Positions 33,141 through 44,261 of a DNA stretch of 64,000 nt are shown one piece after another (within the stretch, counting starts at the first letter, position 1; each line of letters opens with the position of its first letter). The notes under the pieces were generated by a model. That model had not been told where the DNA came from and ran no database searches. It saw nothing but the letters and a program-made list of their open reading frames with translations. A program made the position numbers and the translations under genes. The stretch is from Paramyrothecium sp. XJ0827 (lineage: Eukaryota > Ascomycota > Sordariomycetes > Hypocreales > Stachybotryaceae), in the NCBI GenBank assembly GCA_020881915.1, contig JAJFPB010000011.1:1-64000 (forward strand). The letters are read 5' to 3'.

Positions 33141-34804
33141 TGTCAATTAAAAGTCAAGAAGAAACAGATATTCTTTTCCTTGAAAGGAGACTGAGCAAGC
33201 TGAAGTTGGAGAAGCTTTCTTTGCATTCTCTCCTTTTAATACTCTTGCATATTTTTAAGCGATATGCTCATACCAATGTTAGGTTACGAACGCGGTCCCC
33301 CCATCTCGTCAGTGATTTTGTCATTGGCCCATACCTCTGTCATGATATCACCTAGTTGGACATGGCTTGGGCATCAACTCTTGGACAAATTTGGCCTCAT
33401 ACAGCCAGCCACATGCTGCAGGATGTAGCGTGTCTCGGATCGACGATTGCCGTCGGGGCTATTTGTGAAATGGATGCATCCGTTAAGAGAGCGGCCGTAG
33501 CCAGCCAGCCACATACAGTCAATCACAGTCTCATTTTTGGAACCACTTGCGAATACCTCGCCTCGGCACGGCACGAATGTACGTCGGTCACATCTTCGCA
33601 ACGGCCATCATTGCCATTGGTTCATGTATATGAGACATGCACTGCCTCTACGGCATGGCATGAGCCCAGACTCGACATCATTGACGCCACCAAACAACTC
33701 ATTGGCCGACAGGATGCCTCGCTTAACCGTGGCTTAAACTCTCAGCTTCTAGACCTTTATGATCATCTACCGACCTGGTCGTTTGATGCCTAGCGCGCGG
33801 GCACCGTGTCGAAGCAATCGGGGCGGTGAGCGAACAGGACTGATATCGATGCTACAACAACAAACACATCCGAAATACGAGGGTCTTATCCGAGACCGTG
33901 ATGGTGCCCAATTCCCAATCCAGGGCGCGACGACGTAAGACATGTAAGATGATAATCGACAGGAAACCCACCAACTGCTACAGTCCTACTAGATAATGTG
34001 CAGAACCTTGACTAGCGACATCATAGTAATGGGTTCCCGGGAACAGCCGCACGTCCCATGACACATGTCCAACCTCGTACCTTTTACTCGCTGTCTGTAT
34101 CTGAAATACTGCGTGGAAAGGTCAACAAGTTGTAACTAGATATTTCGGGATACCAAGACTAGCGTATATGCAGGGATGTCACCGGAAAAGGCCCGCAAAT
34201 GGCTCCAGAGTAACTGTAGCGCAACGGGAACGCCATGCGTAATCATGGATTATCCCGTCTTACTGTGGGACAGCGGCCCCATGTCACCACGACGGAAGAA
34301 GAAGGAATCTCCACCACTGTCTTAGACGTGAGAGCTGAATGCGGGGAGCTGTCCTGATCAACTCGCACCATTGACTCCTGGTGAGACATGTGGGCTGCTC
34401 GGCTACTGGGCTAGATCTTTCCAACATACGGTGAGAACATCCACAGCTCAGCTACGCCACTACCGGTATATGCATCCTATGTCACACTAATGGCTCGTGT
34501 GCCCTGTTGTCCCCGTTCTGTATGGCGGCAAGTTCACCAAGTGCCGATGCTCGGCATGTGTGTCCTATTCGTGGATGACCATATTCATCGCTCCATTATC
34601 ATAGCTAGAAGTTCACTCTTCACTTGTCAAAGGAGAGAACTAGGCTATGCCAGCATCATTTCCTTGAAATATTCGGGTATATAAGTCTCGACGTCGCCAC
34701 TTTCTTCGACTTAGCTAGATCCTCAACAAAGCTTTACAATCTCTCATAACCTATTCCCTCAATTCAAATCATTTCAATACAATTTACGTACCACCTTAAA
34801 AACA
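33141..34804. promoter_or_regulatory. Divergent intergenic region between MACPF-like and aegerolysin genes
   Basis: This 1.66-kb interval separates the start codons of two outward-facing genes and must contain both promoters. GTATATAAG at 34676-34684, about 120 bp before the aegerolysin ATG, is a candidate TATA element, followed by a CT/CA-rich leader. A 145-codon plus-strand frame at 33356-33793 has no recognisable domain, and I do not call it a gene. Confidence 0.5.
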
Positions 34805-35291
34805 ATGGCCTACAAGCAATGGATTGCTCTGAAGATTCGAAGTCGCCTGCGCAAGGGTGATATCCGAGTCAAGGAGGCCAGGCTCGAATCGTAATTCCCC
34901 CTCCTCTCATTTCACCAACTATGGTTTCCATCTAACCCAATTGAATCTCTCTAGTGGCAAGTTCTACCGGGGCAGCAAAGACAACGAGATCAGCGCCAGT
35001 GAGGTCAACAAGACAGTCATCCCGCCCCAGGGGCAGGGTCTCGTCACTTCTTGCGGGCGGTCGGACGCGGCCATCGGCACAGAGGGCTATCTGACCTTTT
35101 ACGAGTGGGACGGTGAGCACGAGACAAAGATCTGCCGGGTTTACTGGAGCGCGCCGTGGGGTGCGTACCCTAACGTCTTGAACGTCCTGGACTGGGATCC
35201 CAACACGTCTGATTACTCCATTATGAAGGATGAGGTGCAGCAGGACTCGACAATTGGAAATGTCGAGATTGTGTTTGCCAAGTTGGCGTGA
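34805..35291 (+). CDS. Aegerolysin family protein
   Basis: Exon 1 (34805-34890) and exon 2 (34955-35291) are separated by a 64-bp intron with a CTAAC branch site and join in phase to 140 residues, the usual aegerolysin size. Family features in order are the start AYKQWIALKI, the strand GDIRVKEARLESGKFYR, EISASEVNKTVIPP, CGRSDAAIGTEG, and ICRVYWSAPWGAYPN. Aegerolysins are cytosolic or secreted beta-sandwich proteins that bind membrane sphingolipids such as ceramide phosphoethanolamine, or sphingomyelin/cholesterol, and some need a MACPF partner to make pores. The divergent MACPF-like gene and the downstream sphingomyelinase D-like gene fit that theme. Confidence 0.93.
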
Positions 35292-35610
35292 GAGAAGAAT
35301 GGGAACGCGGTCCATTCAAATGTTCCGGGCGTTTACCCTGGTATCAGTAGCAGACGCAGCGGCAGAGGGGTGGTAGTACCTGTGCTCAATCATCTGTCTC
35401 AGGTTTGCGTATGGCTATATAAGGTAGATTGGCCACTACTAAAGATGCTATTCAATACATCCATCACTGGGCTGCCCGACCAGTTGTTGACATATAATAT
35501 ACCGTGTGAAATTCTTCTCTAGTCTTCCAGCAACAGATCTTCCCTCTCATCCTTGCTCCCTCCATCACTTAAGCACCTCCATCACTTTGAACAACATCTT
35601 GACCGTCATC

Positions 35611-36462
35611 ATGACCAACCAATCACAGGATGAGGCTGCCCCTACACAAGTTCCCGCCGCCATGGACTCGGCCCGGCGTCCATTCTATGCAATTGCTCAC
35701 CGTGTCCTTAAAGTCTACGGTATACGGTCTGCCCTTTCACACGGAGCCAACGCAATTGAGATCGACATGACCGCTTGGTCCGATGGCTGGTGGGCTGATC
35801 ATGACGGGCTGCCTACCAGCAAGGGTGACACGGCAGAGAAGATGTTCGAGACCATTGCAGAAGAGCGAAAGGCTGGCAAGAACATCATTTTTGTCTGGCT
35901 GGATCTAAAGAATCCCGACTATGAACCGGATGCCAGTAAAAGGACAAGTGTCGAGGGGCTTAGGAGGCTCGCACGCGAGATTCTGCAACCTGTCGGAGTC
36001 AAGGTTCTGTATGGATTCTACAAGTCTACGATTGGCAAAAGAGCGTATGATTCGATACGCGGAGGCTTGAACGACAATGAGGCTCTCAACGTGGACGGTG
36101 ATGTCGCAATGGTTGAAAAGGAGCTTCAAAATCTACCCCGGGGACAGCGTGTTTATTCAAACGGTTACTTCGACCTTGCTTGGAAGTTCAAGGGTCCCTT
36201 GGCCAATCTGACGGCGGCCTCCAAGAGCGGGGCTTTCGGAAAGGTATTTGGATGGACACTTGCGAACCACAACGACAAGACAAAGGTCGCCCGGCTTGTG
36301 AATGATGCCCACGTTGATGGCCTTATCTATGGCTTCAAACACACGCACTACTACGACGATAAGGATACGAAGGGTGCCTTTAACGATATTATCCGTACTA
36401 TACAGGCGGGTGACCGCTACCGCTTGGCGAACATCAATGATGACCCTTGGAGCGCAGAGTAG
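35611..36462 (+). CDS. Sphingomyelinase D-like phospholipase
   Basis: From ATG 35611 (CATCATGACC context) the gene encodes 283 residues; an in-frame ATG at 35506 would add 35 residues that look like leader. Active-site blocks of the sphingomyelinase D/GDPD-like fold are visible: FYAIAHRV (first catalytic His), NAIEIDMTAW (metal-binding Glu and Asp), WWADHDGLP (second catalytic His) and FVWLDLKNP (Asp and Lys of the active site). Relatives in fungi, spiders and bacteria cleave the headgroup of sphingolipids or lysophospholipids. No signal peptide is evident from this start. It follows the aegerolysin gene on the same strand with 319 bp between stop and start, suggesting a shared role with the lipid-binding protein. 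Confidence 0.85.
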   Translation: MTNQSQDEAAPTQVPAAMDSARRPFYAIAHRVLKVYGIRSALSHGANAIEIDMTAWSDGWWADHDGLPTSKGDTAEKMFETIAEERKAGKNIIFVWLDLKNPDYEPDASKRTSVEGLRRLAREILQPVGVKVLYGFYKSTIGKRAYDSIRGGLNDNEALNVDGDVAMVEKELQNLPRGQRVYSNGYFDLAWKFKGPLANLTAASKSGAFGKVFGWTLANHNDKTKVARLVNDAHVDGLIYGFKHTHYYDDKDTKGAFNDIIRTIQAGDRYRLANINDDPWSAE

Positions 36463-36698
36463 TGCAATGAGTAAATGGACTGGGGATTCTAGGAGGGCAA
36501 CAATCTGAGCATGCTCAAACAATACAATATCATATTGGTACCACGCGTCCTAATTTGTGTTCACGCGACTAAATATACATCGGTGTAGAGAGCTTAGTAG
36601 TGGTAGAACGCTGTAGCAGAGCAGCTCCTACACGATCTAGGTACAACCCCTGATTGGTCTTCTAGCCATCACTGGGCTATCCAGTACGATACTGTTGA

Positions 36699-36858
36699 TT
36701 ACAGCTTCTGTCCGGCTGTTCCGGGAATCGTGCTAGCGACGGCTCCGGAGCCCAGAACGCTGATACTGTAAGGCAAAGAGCTGGGTGTCAGGGTTCCCTC
36801 GGGAACGGAGTTCTTGGAACCGCCCAAGTCCACGTCGTTAACAACAGCATAGCTAGGT
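36699..36858 (-). pseudogene. C-terminal scrap of a pectate lyase (PL1)
   Basis: Read on the minus strand the segment encodes about 52 residues ending in a stop (36699-36701): NDVDLGGSKNSVPEGTLT, then LPYSISVLGSGAVASTI, then PGTAGQKL. These match the conserved C-terminus of fungal PL1 pectate lyases. The catalytic part is absent: the DNA upstream (36860-36980) has no matching frame. It is a truncated gene relic. Confidence 0.7.
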
Positions 36859-37206
36859 AGATGCTACAGAGAGGTTGACATTCTTATATAGTTCTTGACC
36901 CTATAACGAGGAATAGCTATACCAAATATCTGGCGACTGACTTAAGAGAAAGGTTAGATTATTCAGCTACTCTTAGATCGGGCTTTGCAGTTGGATCCGG
37001 CAACTTGTCGAACTGCGTATAAGAAGGTTGCTAAGAACCAAAAACTTGGTATTATATACCATTACCTAGGATTTCAGGTTCCTAAATATAATGGTTTACA
37101 GATTTCCCCTCTCTTGAACAATATTCATTATACTGCAGATATACAATGTACTGAACCTACGTACTACCTCATAAAATCTATCTTAGTATTCCAACCTAAC
37201 TTAAAC

Positions 37207-37792
37207 ATGTCCACTCAGCTTTCTTATATTAAAGCTGCCCAGCCGCTAGGCCAAACTATTGATGTTACAGGTATGTTCAATTCTTTTCTATATTATTTAT
37301 TACACTAACAATATCTTAGGGATAGAAGGTTTCTTTTTTGCCTGTTGTCCATCAGAGACTGGATATGAGATTGACGATATCGTTGATGCTATTGAATTAA
37401 ATGGCCAGATAGTATTTCTTATCAAGCGGTCATCAAGCATCATTCCAGTACACTCTTTTATCGGGCCCCTTCTCCACAGGATAAAAGATCAGAGAACCCA
37501 AATCTATGGTGATGATCAATTTTATGCTTGTCTCGATCAGTATTATGATAGTTCAAAGCAGGCCGTGAGTCAACTATATGGTCACTATTCTTTCTACAAC
37601 ATTGTTCAGATCTTCAAGAGTGATGGGATTCTACAGGCTGAAATCGTATGGAGTAACAGCTACGCAACGATTGAGGACCTTCATGAATCACTCCTGGCTA
37701 AAGCGGAAGACCTAGTGGTTGGAAAATTTGGTCATACAGTATGGACTTTATTACAGCATGTATATTTACTAGATAATGAGGAAAATATGTAA
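37207..37792 (+). CDS. Unrecognised two-exon protein with chromo-like segment
   Basis: ATG 37207 opens exon 1 (to 37270); a 49-bp intron with GTATGT, CACTAAC and TAG (37271-37319) joins in phase to exon 2 (37320-37792), giving 178 residues. The start is MSTQLSYIKAAQPLGQTIDV. After the splice, GYEIDDIVDAIELNGQIVFLI resembles the first strands of a chromo or chromo-shadow fold, but the family is not certain. The rest is a mixed alpha/beta region with no hallmark. The acceptor region is nearly identical to 29512-29556, so this gene belongs to a small repeated family. Confidence 0.6.
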
Positions 37793-37925
37793 TATAGTCA
37801 GGCGAGCGGCGTCATAAAGAAACGTTTTACTCTATGCAATTTTGTGCTCGAATTTAGGTCTGGAAGGGTTGTCGTATGAGATGCTCTGCATTGTGTATTG
37901 TGATTACAGGCTGCCGCCTGCCTGG

Positions 37926-38075
37926 TCCTAAAACAGGGATCACCCTTAACTGGTCCCAGTTTTGGGACAGCCTCATTTGGTCCTAAAACTGGGATCACCT
38001 TCATCTAGACCCAAAACTAGGATCACCTTCATCTAGAGACTGGGACGCCCTCGTCTAGTATAGTCCTAAAACCAG
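37926..38075. repeat. Degenerate short tandem repeat
   Basis: A motif close to CTAAAACTGGGATCACCTTC recurs at about 37928, 37980, 38012 and, weakly, 38066, separated by CATCTAGAC-type spacers. An inverted variant (CCCAGTTTTGGGA) sits at about 37954. It looks like a small satellite with no coding role. Confidence 0.6.
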
Positions 38076-38178
38076 ACCTGTAAGAAAAGTTCGCATGGGT
38101 GAAAACTGAGGTTGAAAATGGACAGTGGATTTTTTGGTCTTCAGAATTGAAAATAATATCACAGTACATTACTTGAAA

Positions 38179-38358
38179 ATGACTATTCATCAGCATCCCG
38201 TCGCTGTCGTCAAGGTTCTTCGTTGCATGCGCTGCGCGCGATCTGTTGAGGCCACCTCCACAGATGATGTTAGGTCTTTGGGTATGCTGAGAATCGGTTA
38301 TAATCTTTACTACTGCGAGCAATGCGCTAAAATCGTCGGCTTTGAAGAGAGTAGGTAA
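38179..38358 (+). CDS. Small CxxC zinc-ribbon-like protein
   Basis: From ATG 38179 the frame encodes 59 residues with two CxxC pairs, LRCMRCAR and YYCEQCAK, spaced by 25 residues, consistent with a zinc ribbon. An upstream in-frame ATG at 38125 is less likely. A possible splice donor (GTAGGTAACT) sits at the end, so more exons could follow. Function is unknown. Confidence 0.45.
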   Translation: MTIHQHPVAVVKVLRCMRCARSVEATSTDDVRSLGMLRIGYNLYYCEQCAKIVGFEESR

Positions 38359-38496
38359 CTATCCTACTTGTGGTACCGCCCAGAGAAACCACTAACAATC
38401 GTTCAGCCATAACGAAATCACCAGAATCAACATCACACCATGAACCCTATACTGCCTTTAACTAGTTAGTTAAATAAGAGAAAAGATAACGTTATA

Positions 38497-38977
38497 TATC
38501 TCCTTGAGTGCCGTTAGCCATCAAGGAGGTAGCATACAGGGATCTGAGCCAATTAAAACCGGGTAAAATCTAGTGACATTGGTTTCCTAACGAATTGGCT
38601 GGTGATAGAAGTTCCAGCATTCAAGACTATTACAAAGAGCTACATTACAAGTCTCACAACCCCACCTTGTGCTTGTACCTCTGACCCTCTTGGAGCCCGG
38701 CTGTGGCCCGGCCCTGCTATTGAGGCTATTCGGGTCAGCATTTCCTAAGGGGACCCGGCTCTTAGGGCGTTGTGTTGAGCCAATTTGAACGCCCTTGCAG
38801 GCAAGACACTCAGCTTGTCCTCTATCATTACCGTGATGATCATCGTAGGGCGTAAAGATATCTCCAGCACGGTTCCTTCTCTTCAAGGAGCCTATCTCCT
38901 TGAGTGCCGTTAGCCACCAAACATGTAGCGAACAAGGATATTATCCAATTAGAAGTCGACAGAAGCTAGTGACATTA
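38497..38977. repeat. Pair of about 84-bp direct repeats
   Basis: The segments 38497-38580 and 38893-38977 are similar: both start TATCTCCTTGAGTGCCGTTA and end CTAGTGACATT, with a diverged middle. They are in the same orientation and bracket the transposase-like scrap between them. They may be edges of a repeated element. Confidence 0.7.
38587..38886 (-). pseudogene. Transposase C-terminal zinc-ribbon scrap (piggyBac-like)
   Basis: A 99-residue minus-strand frame ends in TRWGCETCNVALCNSLECWN and FYHQPIR, with an upstream CLAC. This Cys-rich end resembles the zinc-binding tail of piggyBac-type transposases (W-C-C-LC-C-YH). No catalytic domain is present. It lies between two direct repeats, so it is probably a fragment of a broken element. 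Confidence 0.45.
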
Positions 38978-39347
38978 TGATAAAGAGATTTCTAGCTCTC
39001 CGTGGTATTTATGTTCTAGCGCTATACATCGATAGATAGATAGATAGATAGATAGAGTTTATTACGCCCGGGAGAACGAATCTCATAGGGCCAGTAGGTA
39101 CGCTAAGCTATTTACGATTCCTCCGCATTGATCCGGTCTACACAAAGGAAAGCCCCACTTCTCTTCTTAAGTCTTTTCCATTCAAGCCTCGCTTGACTCT
39201 GCTTGACAGGCCTGCTTGAAGGCCGACTTCTCCAAGTGTTCAGCATCCTATCTTCAGCAGCTGAAGCATGGTCTGTCAACTTGAGGCTGTTCGATGTTAG
39301 TAGTCACCTGTGATGTTAATGTTTTAATATGTTCTGTTTTCCCTTTC

Positions 39348-42300
39348 TCAACTCAGTCTTCCCGTCGCCATCGCAAACTTGACTGTCGCTCGCACCGCCT
39401 CCAGGTTAGGTGCCCATTTGGGTCCATCTGACGCCGGCTTTCCACCCAGGAAGAAGGAAAGGTTTCCCATCATGCTTTGTCCAGCTTGTCGCATGTTTCC
39501 GCGCTCCGTATCCCACCTTGTGCATCGGAACAGGAAATGCTCCATCGTCTCTGGTGCGCGTCCGCACTCACACATGTCCGACCCTGCGGCCCCTATCGTG
39601 CTCAGGTAACTGTTGATCCTCGCCATTCCCGTACGAAGCTGCGACAGCACGTCGGCTTCTCGCCTCTTCAAGCTATCGTACAGCGCTTTCGTGTGCTTGC
39701 CCGGCAGGGCTCGGTCGATCCGCTTGGAGTAGCCGCCCACTTTGTCGGGTAGTCTCCGTTGCTGGCGTAGCCGCGCTGCCACTAGCCTGGTCCGGGTAGA
39801 GCGAGCCTGGTATGGCAGCACTTGCAGTGTGCATTCTGCTCTGGTTGCTCTCTGGGCTTGTCTTTTTGCTTCGCGGCCCATGGTGAGGTCGTCGTCTCGG
39901 GATGGTACCCATATCATTTTGACCCTGTTGTTTCCCTTTCTCAGTCGCTCGACGTGCTCATAGATCTGACGGATGGTGACCTGGCCAGACTGCTGTCGCG
40001 GCCGTGCGATCGCTTTGAGTGATGACTGGCTACTTGATAACACCGTAAGCTCTCGGCATTGCAGACCATCGGGCATGCATCGCAATGCCATCGCTATCGC
40101 CTCTAGCTCGGCCGTGTATGGGTTCTGGTCGTCTCGCGGCCCGAGGGTGACCGAATATCTGGCCACCATCTTATCTGTCTGGCCAGATGATCTGTATGCT
40201 ACGATGCCGCCTATACCTACAAGCCCTTCTCTGTCAGAAGCACTGGTTGCGATCACAATATCGTTGGCATCTTTGGCTGCTGTTATCGTTGCTTCCCGAT
40301 CGGCTTCGCATACCAGCGATACACGGTTGTGCCACGGTGGTACCGTATAAGCTTGGATCGTCTCCATCCGCTCGATACCGCTCCCTTCGTGAGCAAGTGC
40401 CAGTCTCTTCAACGGTGACATGTATCTTTGGCTCGTTGACACCTTGAGGGTTGCGAGCGGATGTGTCTTTGGCAGGGTCTGGATGTTGATGTACGATCTC
40501 ATGCCAGCTTGAGCATGCCTCTCGCCTACCGTCTGGAGGCTGGCCTCCGCTTCGGCCACTGCCGTCGACACTGTCCGAAAAGCGCCCGTGATGGCCCGCG
40601 CCCCCATCTTCTGAGCCCTATTGAACCAGGTCAGTTCTCTTTCACCTCGTGCGTGCGACCACACGACAGAGGCATAGTCCATGGCCGGCGCCACGGTTGC
40701 CACGAAGAGCTGCCTGGCCGTACGTGGGGATAGCATCTTGAGTCTCCTCAGACACATGGCTGCCGTGAGACCTCTGGTGGCCGCCTCGGCCATGTACTTC
40801 TTGAACCTGAGCTTCGCGTCCATGACCACTCCCAAGATCTTGGCCTTCTGCTTCGGTTTGATCACTTCTCCCTTGATCATGAACGGGATGCGGCTGGTAC
40901 GATCAATGACGCGCGTAAAGTGGACGATGGTCGTCTTGTCGCACTCAAATGTCGCCCCGCTGCACCTCTCCCACGCCAGTGCGCGGTCGATGATGGCCTG
41001 TATGCCGTCCCTGTTCTCTTCCGCCGTCGCACCTGTGACCCAGGCTGAGTAGACGTCGACAAAGGCGATCGAGCCTCCCTTTGAGTCTATCCTGCTCTGC
41101 ACCAGGTCTGCGTTGAAGAAGAGGAAGAGGATCGGCGACAGCGGCGACCCTTGCGGAAGGCCAGCCTGGGGCAGCTCCCGTAGCGCAGACGTGTAGCCGT
41201 TCACCGTGATGGTAGCCGTGCGGTTCGAGCAGAAAGCATCAATCCACCTGACCAGCTTCTTTGGTATATCCCGCGCTTCCAGCCTTTGCAGCAGCCTGTC
41301 CTTGAACACACCGTTGTAGGCACCCTTGACATCAAAGCTAACCAGGCTGACGACTTTGCGGTTGCGCCATGCTTTGTAGACCTGTTCCTGGAAGAGCAGC
41401 AACGCCTGCTCTGCCGACCGCCGCTTTCTCGCCCCAAAGTGGTTGGCAGGCAAGAGTCCGTACGTCTCGACGGCGTATGAGATGCGATCCGCCACTACTG
41501 CCTCGAGGATCTTGCCCAGCGTCGACAGCAGCGAGATCGGCCTCCACGCCTTTGCCTTCTTGTAGTCATCTTTACCCGGCTTCTTGAGAGGGGTGATCTT
41601 GGCGGTCCTCCACTGGTCTGGCAGTCGTCCTTCGCTCAATGATGTACGGAACAGGCGCAACACCCGCTCCTTCACCACCGACCACAGCTGCTTCCACACC
41701 ATGGCCGGCAGCCCGTCTTGCCCGGGCGCCTTCCATGCCTTGGCTTCCATCACCTTCTCCTCCACCTCCTCCATCGTCAGGTTTGGCATGGCCACTTCTC
41801 TGCGCCGCGGTCGTGGCCCTTCATCCTCTATGTCTGCCGGTAACGGCGGGAAGAAGGTCCTAAGCAGTTCCTCCGCCTGTTCGAATTTATCTTGCGTCGT
41901 CGTCCCGTCTGCTCGTTTCAACGGAGGCACTTTATCACCCTTCGTCTCGTCTCCGGGTTCGAGGTACCTGGCGGCTTGCCAGATGTTGGTCCCGTCAGCG
42001 AGAAAGTCATCCCAATGTGCCTTCTTCTGCTTTCTGATGGCGTCATGATACTCTTTTGCTGCTTCTTTGGCTCGATCTTCTAGGCTGTCGATCCGTTGAC
42101 CAGCTCGACGCCGGGCCCTCGCCAGATTCCTCCAGAACGTGTACGTTCTACGGAGCTTCGTGAGATCTGCCGTCCACCATCTCTTCGCGTATGGTGACGG
42201 CTTTGCTCTTGGTACCAGTTCATGGATCGCGTCGAGAACCACTTCCATCAACCTGTCCGTCTGTGTCTGGACGTCACCATCCCACGAGAGTAGTGCGAGC

Positions 42301-43104
42301 TTATCTTTCACCCTCTCCCTGATTGCATTCCACGGTGCATTCTTGAACAGTAGCCTTGAGTCTGCCGTTCTCTCAGGCGTCGTGAGATCAAACTCCGTCT
42401 GGATGGCCCTGTGGTCTGACCCGTGTTCAGTCGGGTGTATGCCGCAATGGACCATCTCTTCTGCTAGCTCAGCTGACGCGAGCGTCAGGTCGATGGTGCT
42501 CTCGCCACCCGGTCCCTCCCAAGTCTTCGTCCCTCGTGGGAGAAGACTGAGCAGACCATGTTCGTCCATGAGATCGATGATAGGCCCCGCCTCACCTTGC
42601 CTCCTGCCTGTTACCTCGTCGCCTCCCCAGAGCTGGCCGTGACGGTTGAAGTCTCCGACCAGGACGATGTCCGTTCTCTTCCCCGTGCTGCTTCGAAAGC
42701 CCGCGACGGTCGTGTGTAGCTGTCTTATGGCCGTGCGCAAAGCATCCTCCTCTTTACCCGCCACATATACTGACACCACCAAGACCTCCCGGTCGGGCCA
42801 CCGAAGGATGGCACCCGTGAGATCGGCCGACGGTATCGGCACCTGTTCCGCCTCCAGGTCGCTGCGGATCCAGAGCATGCTCCGGATCGGCCACTGCATC
42901 TCGTGTCTCTTTGTCGGTATATACTTGATCCAGTTTCTGTGACTGTCTGGTGTCGTCACCACCGATCCCTCAATGTTCAGCGCGTACGGTTCGGCGACCG
43001 CCAGCACTGCATAGTCCTGCAAGTCCCTATCGTTCATCATGCTTAGCTGCGTTACATCTCTCTTGTGTACGTTAAGTTGGAAGATTCGTAGGTTAGTGCC
43101 CATC
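39348..43104 (-). CDS. LINE ORF2: endonuclease, reverse transcriptase, RNase H
   Basis: From ATG 43104 the frame is open for about 1,251 residues. Domains in order: an AP-type endonuclease (IFQLNVHKRD, VLVGDFNRHG, GSDHRAI), a reverse transcriptase (APGQDGLPAMVWK, PISLLSTLGKILE, GLPQGSPLSPILF), an RNase H (NPYTAELEAIAMAL), and a C-terminal Cys/His motif (CECGRAPETMEHFLFRC). The reverse transcriptase catalytic motif reads FVDVYSAWVTG; the second Asp of the expected FVDD box is Val (codon GTC at 41052-41054). Loss of that Asp should abolish polymerase activity, so the copy is probably dead despite an open frame. Confidence 0.92.
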
Positions 43105-44261
43105 AGTGATGTGTAATTGTCGCACCCGACAGTTTCGACTGAGCGACTCATGCGGTCCTCCACACAGCACGCACTTTGGTTCGACCGCTTGGCAATCTCG
43201 ACGGCGGTGACCCGTCTCCGCGCACTTGCCGCATCGTTGTGTCTTGCTGCAAGCAAAAGCTTTGTGGCCCGTCTCCCAGCAGTTGTAGCACTGAGCAGGG
43301 CCTTGCACCTCCAGCTTTCTCGGCCGTCCCTTGCCCGTACCTTCTCTTCGATTGCTTGACGCACTTCTCCGACTTGCACCTTGCCTCTGTCCTCTTGAAT
43401 GACTCGCGACGTGTCGATGGTGCAGAACAGAGTATCCGTGAATGAGGATGGTGTCGTGCGCATGGATGAGAGCGTACGGACGTTGCTCGGCTGGCTTGTG
43501 GGTGGGGAACGGGCTACATCTGCATACGATGGCTGTGGGCTTGTCTGAGCGCTGCTGGCGATAGTATCGGCCATCACATGCAGCTGCTCCTTCACCTGTT
43601 GCATTTCCTCCTTCACTTGTTTAATCTCCTCTGCTGTCTGGGCTTGAACCTTTGTAAGTTCCTTCATCACTTCCTCTCGCAATTGCTCCATGTCTCTCGC
43701 AGTCTGTTCTCGCATGGTTCTAATTTGTTCGCTCATCTGCTCTCGCATTACTCTCAGCTGCCTGGTAGACTGTTCATGCAGGCGTCTAAGCTCGTCTGAT
43801 TTCTTCAGCTCTTCGGCTGCCTGCGTCTTGACCGCCTGGATTTCCTGCTGGAGCTGTCGGATCATCTCCAGCTGTTCGCCCATCATCTGCGTCGCCGTTC
43901 GCCGATTGCCCATCAACGCGTCCCAGAGTCTCTCAAGCATTTTCTTCTGCTCACCCATCAGATGGGCCGACGTCTCCTGGAGCATCGCTCGGAGCATGAC
44001 CTGCATCAACGACGCGTCGGTGCCCGTCGCGCCTTCCATCCTCTGTGGTTCTCCAGCCCTATCAGTCAGCGGAATCTCACCAGCATTCTCACTGACTTCC
44101 GACTGATCCGGGCCGATCTTGTTTGCTGCGCCGGTTTTCTTTGTCGCTGTCTGCAGCGTTTCCTGCAATTTCGCCGTTGGCTTCGCAGGCCTCGAGGACC
44201 GACGCGCCGCCACGACAGAATCCCCATCTTGGACCAGGATCTCCCCAGCAGTCGCGTCCAT
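43093..44261 (-). pseudogene. LINE ORF1 (gag-like), one frameshift
   Basis: The likely start is ATG 44261 (MDATAGEILVQDGD). A long coiled coil follows (MREQMSEQIRTMREQTARDM and neighbours), then a nucleic-acid-binding end with three zinc knuckles: CYNCWETGHKAFAC, CGKCAETGHRRRDC and CVLCGGPHESLSRNC. The knuckles lie in a different frame from the coiled coil; the change falls near 43330-43345 in a GGGCAAGGGACGG stretch. The knuckle frame stops at 43093-43095, overlapping the ORF2 start by 12 bases, the normal ORF1/ORF2 layout. The indel therefore fuses ORF1's front to ORF2 in one 1733-codon frame and drops the knuckles. Confidence 0.8.

Noticed and set aside
33356..33793. 145-codon plus-strand frame between the MACPF-like and aegerolysin genes
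   Set aside because: No domain, irregular composition, and it sits in a divergent promoter region.
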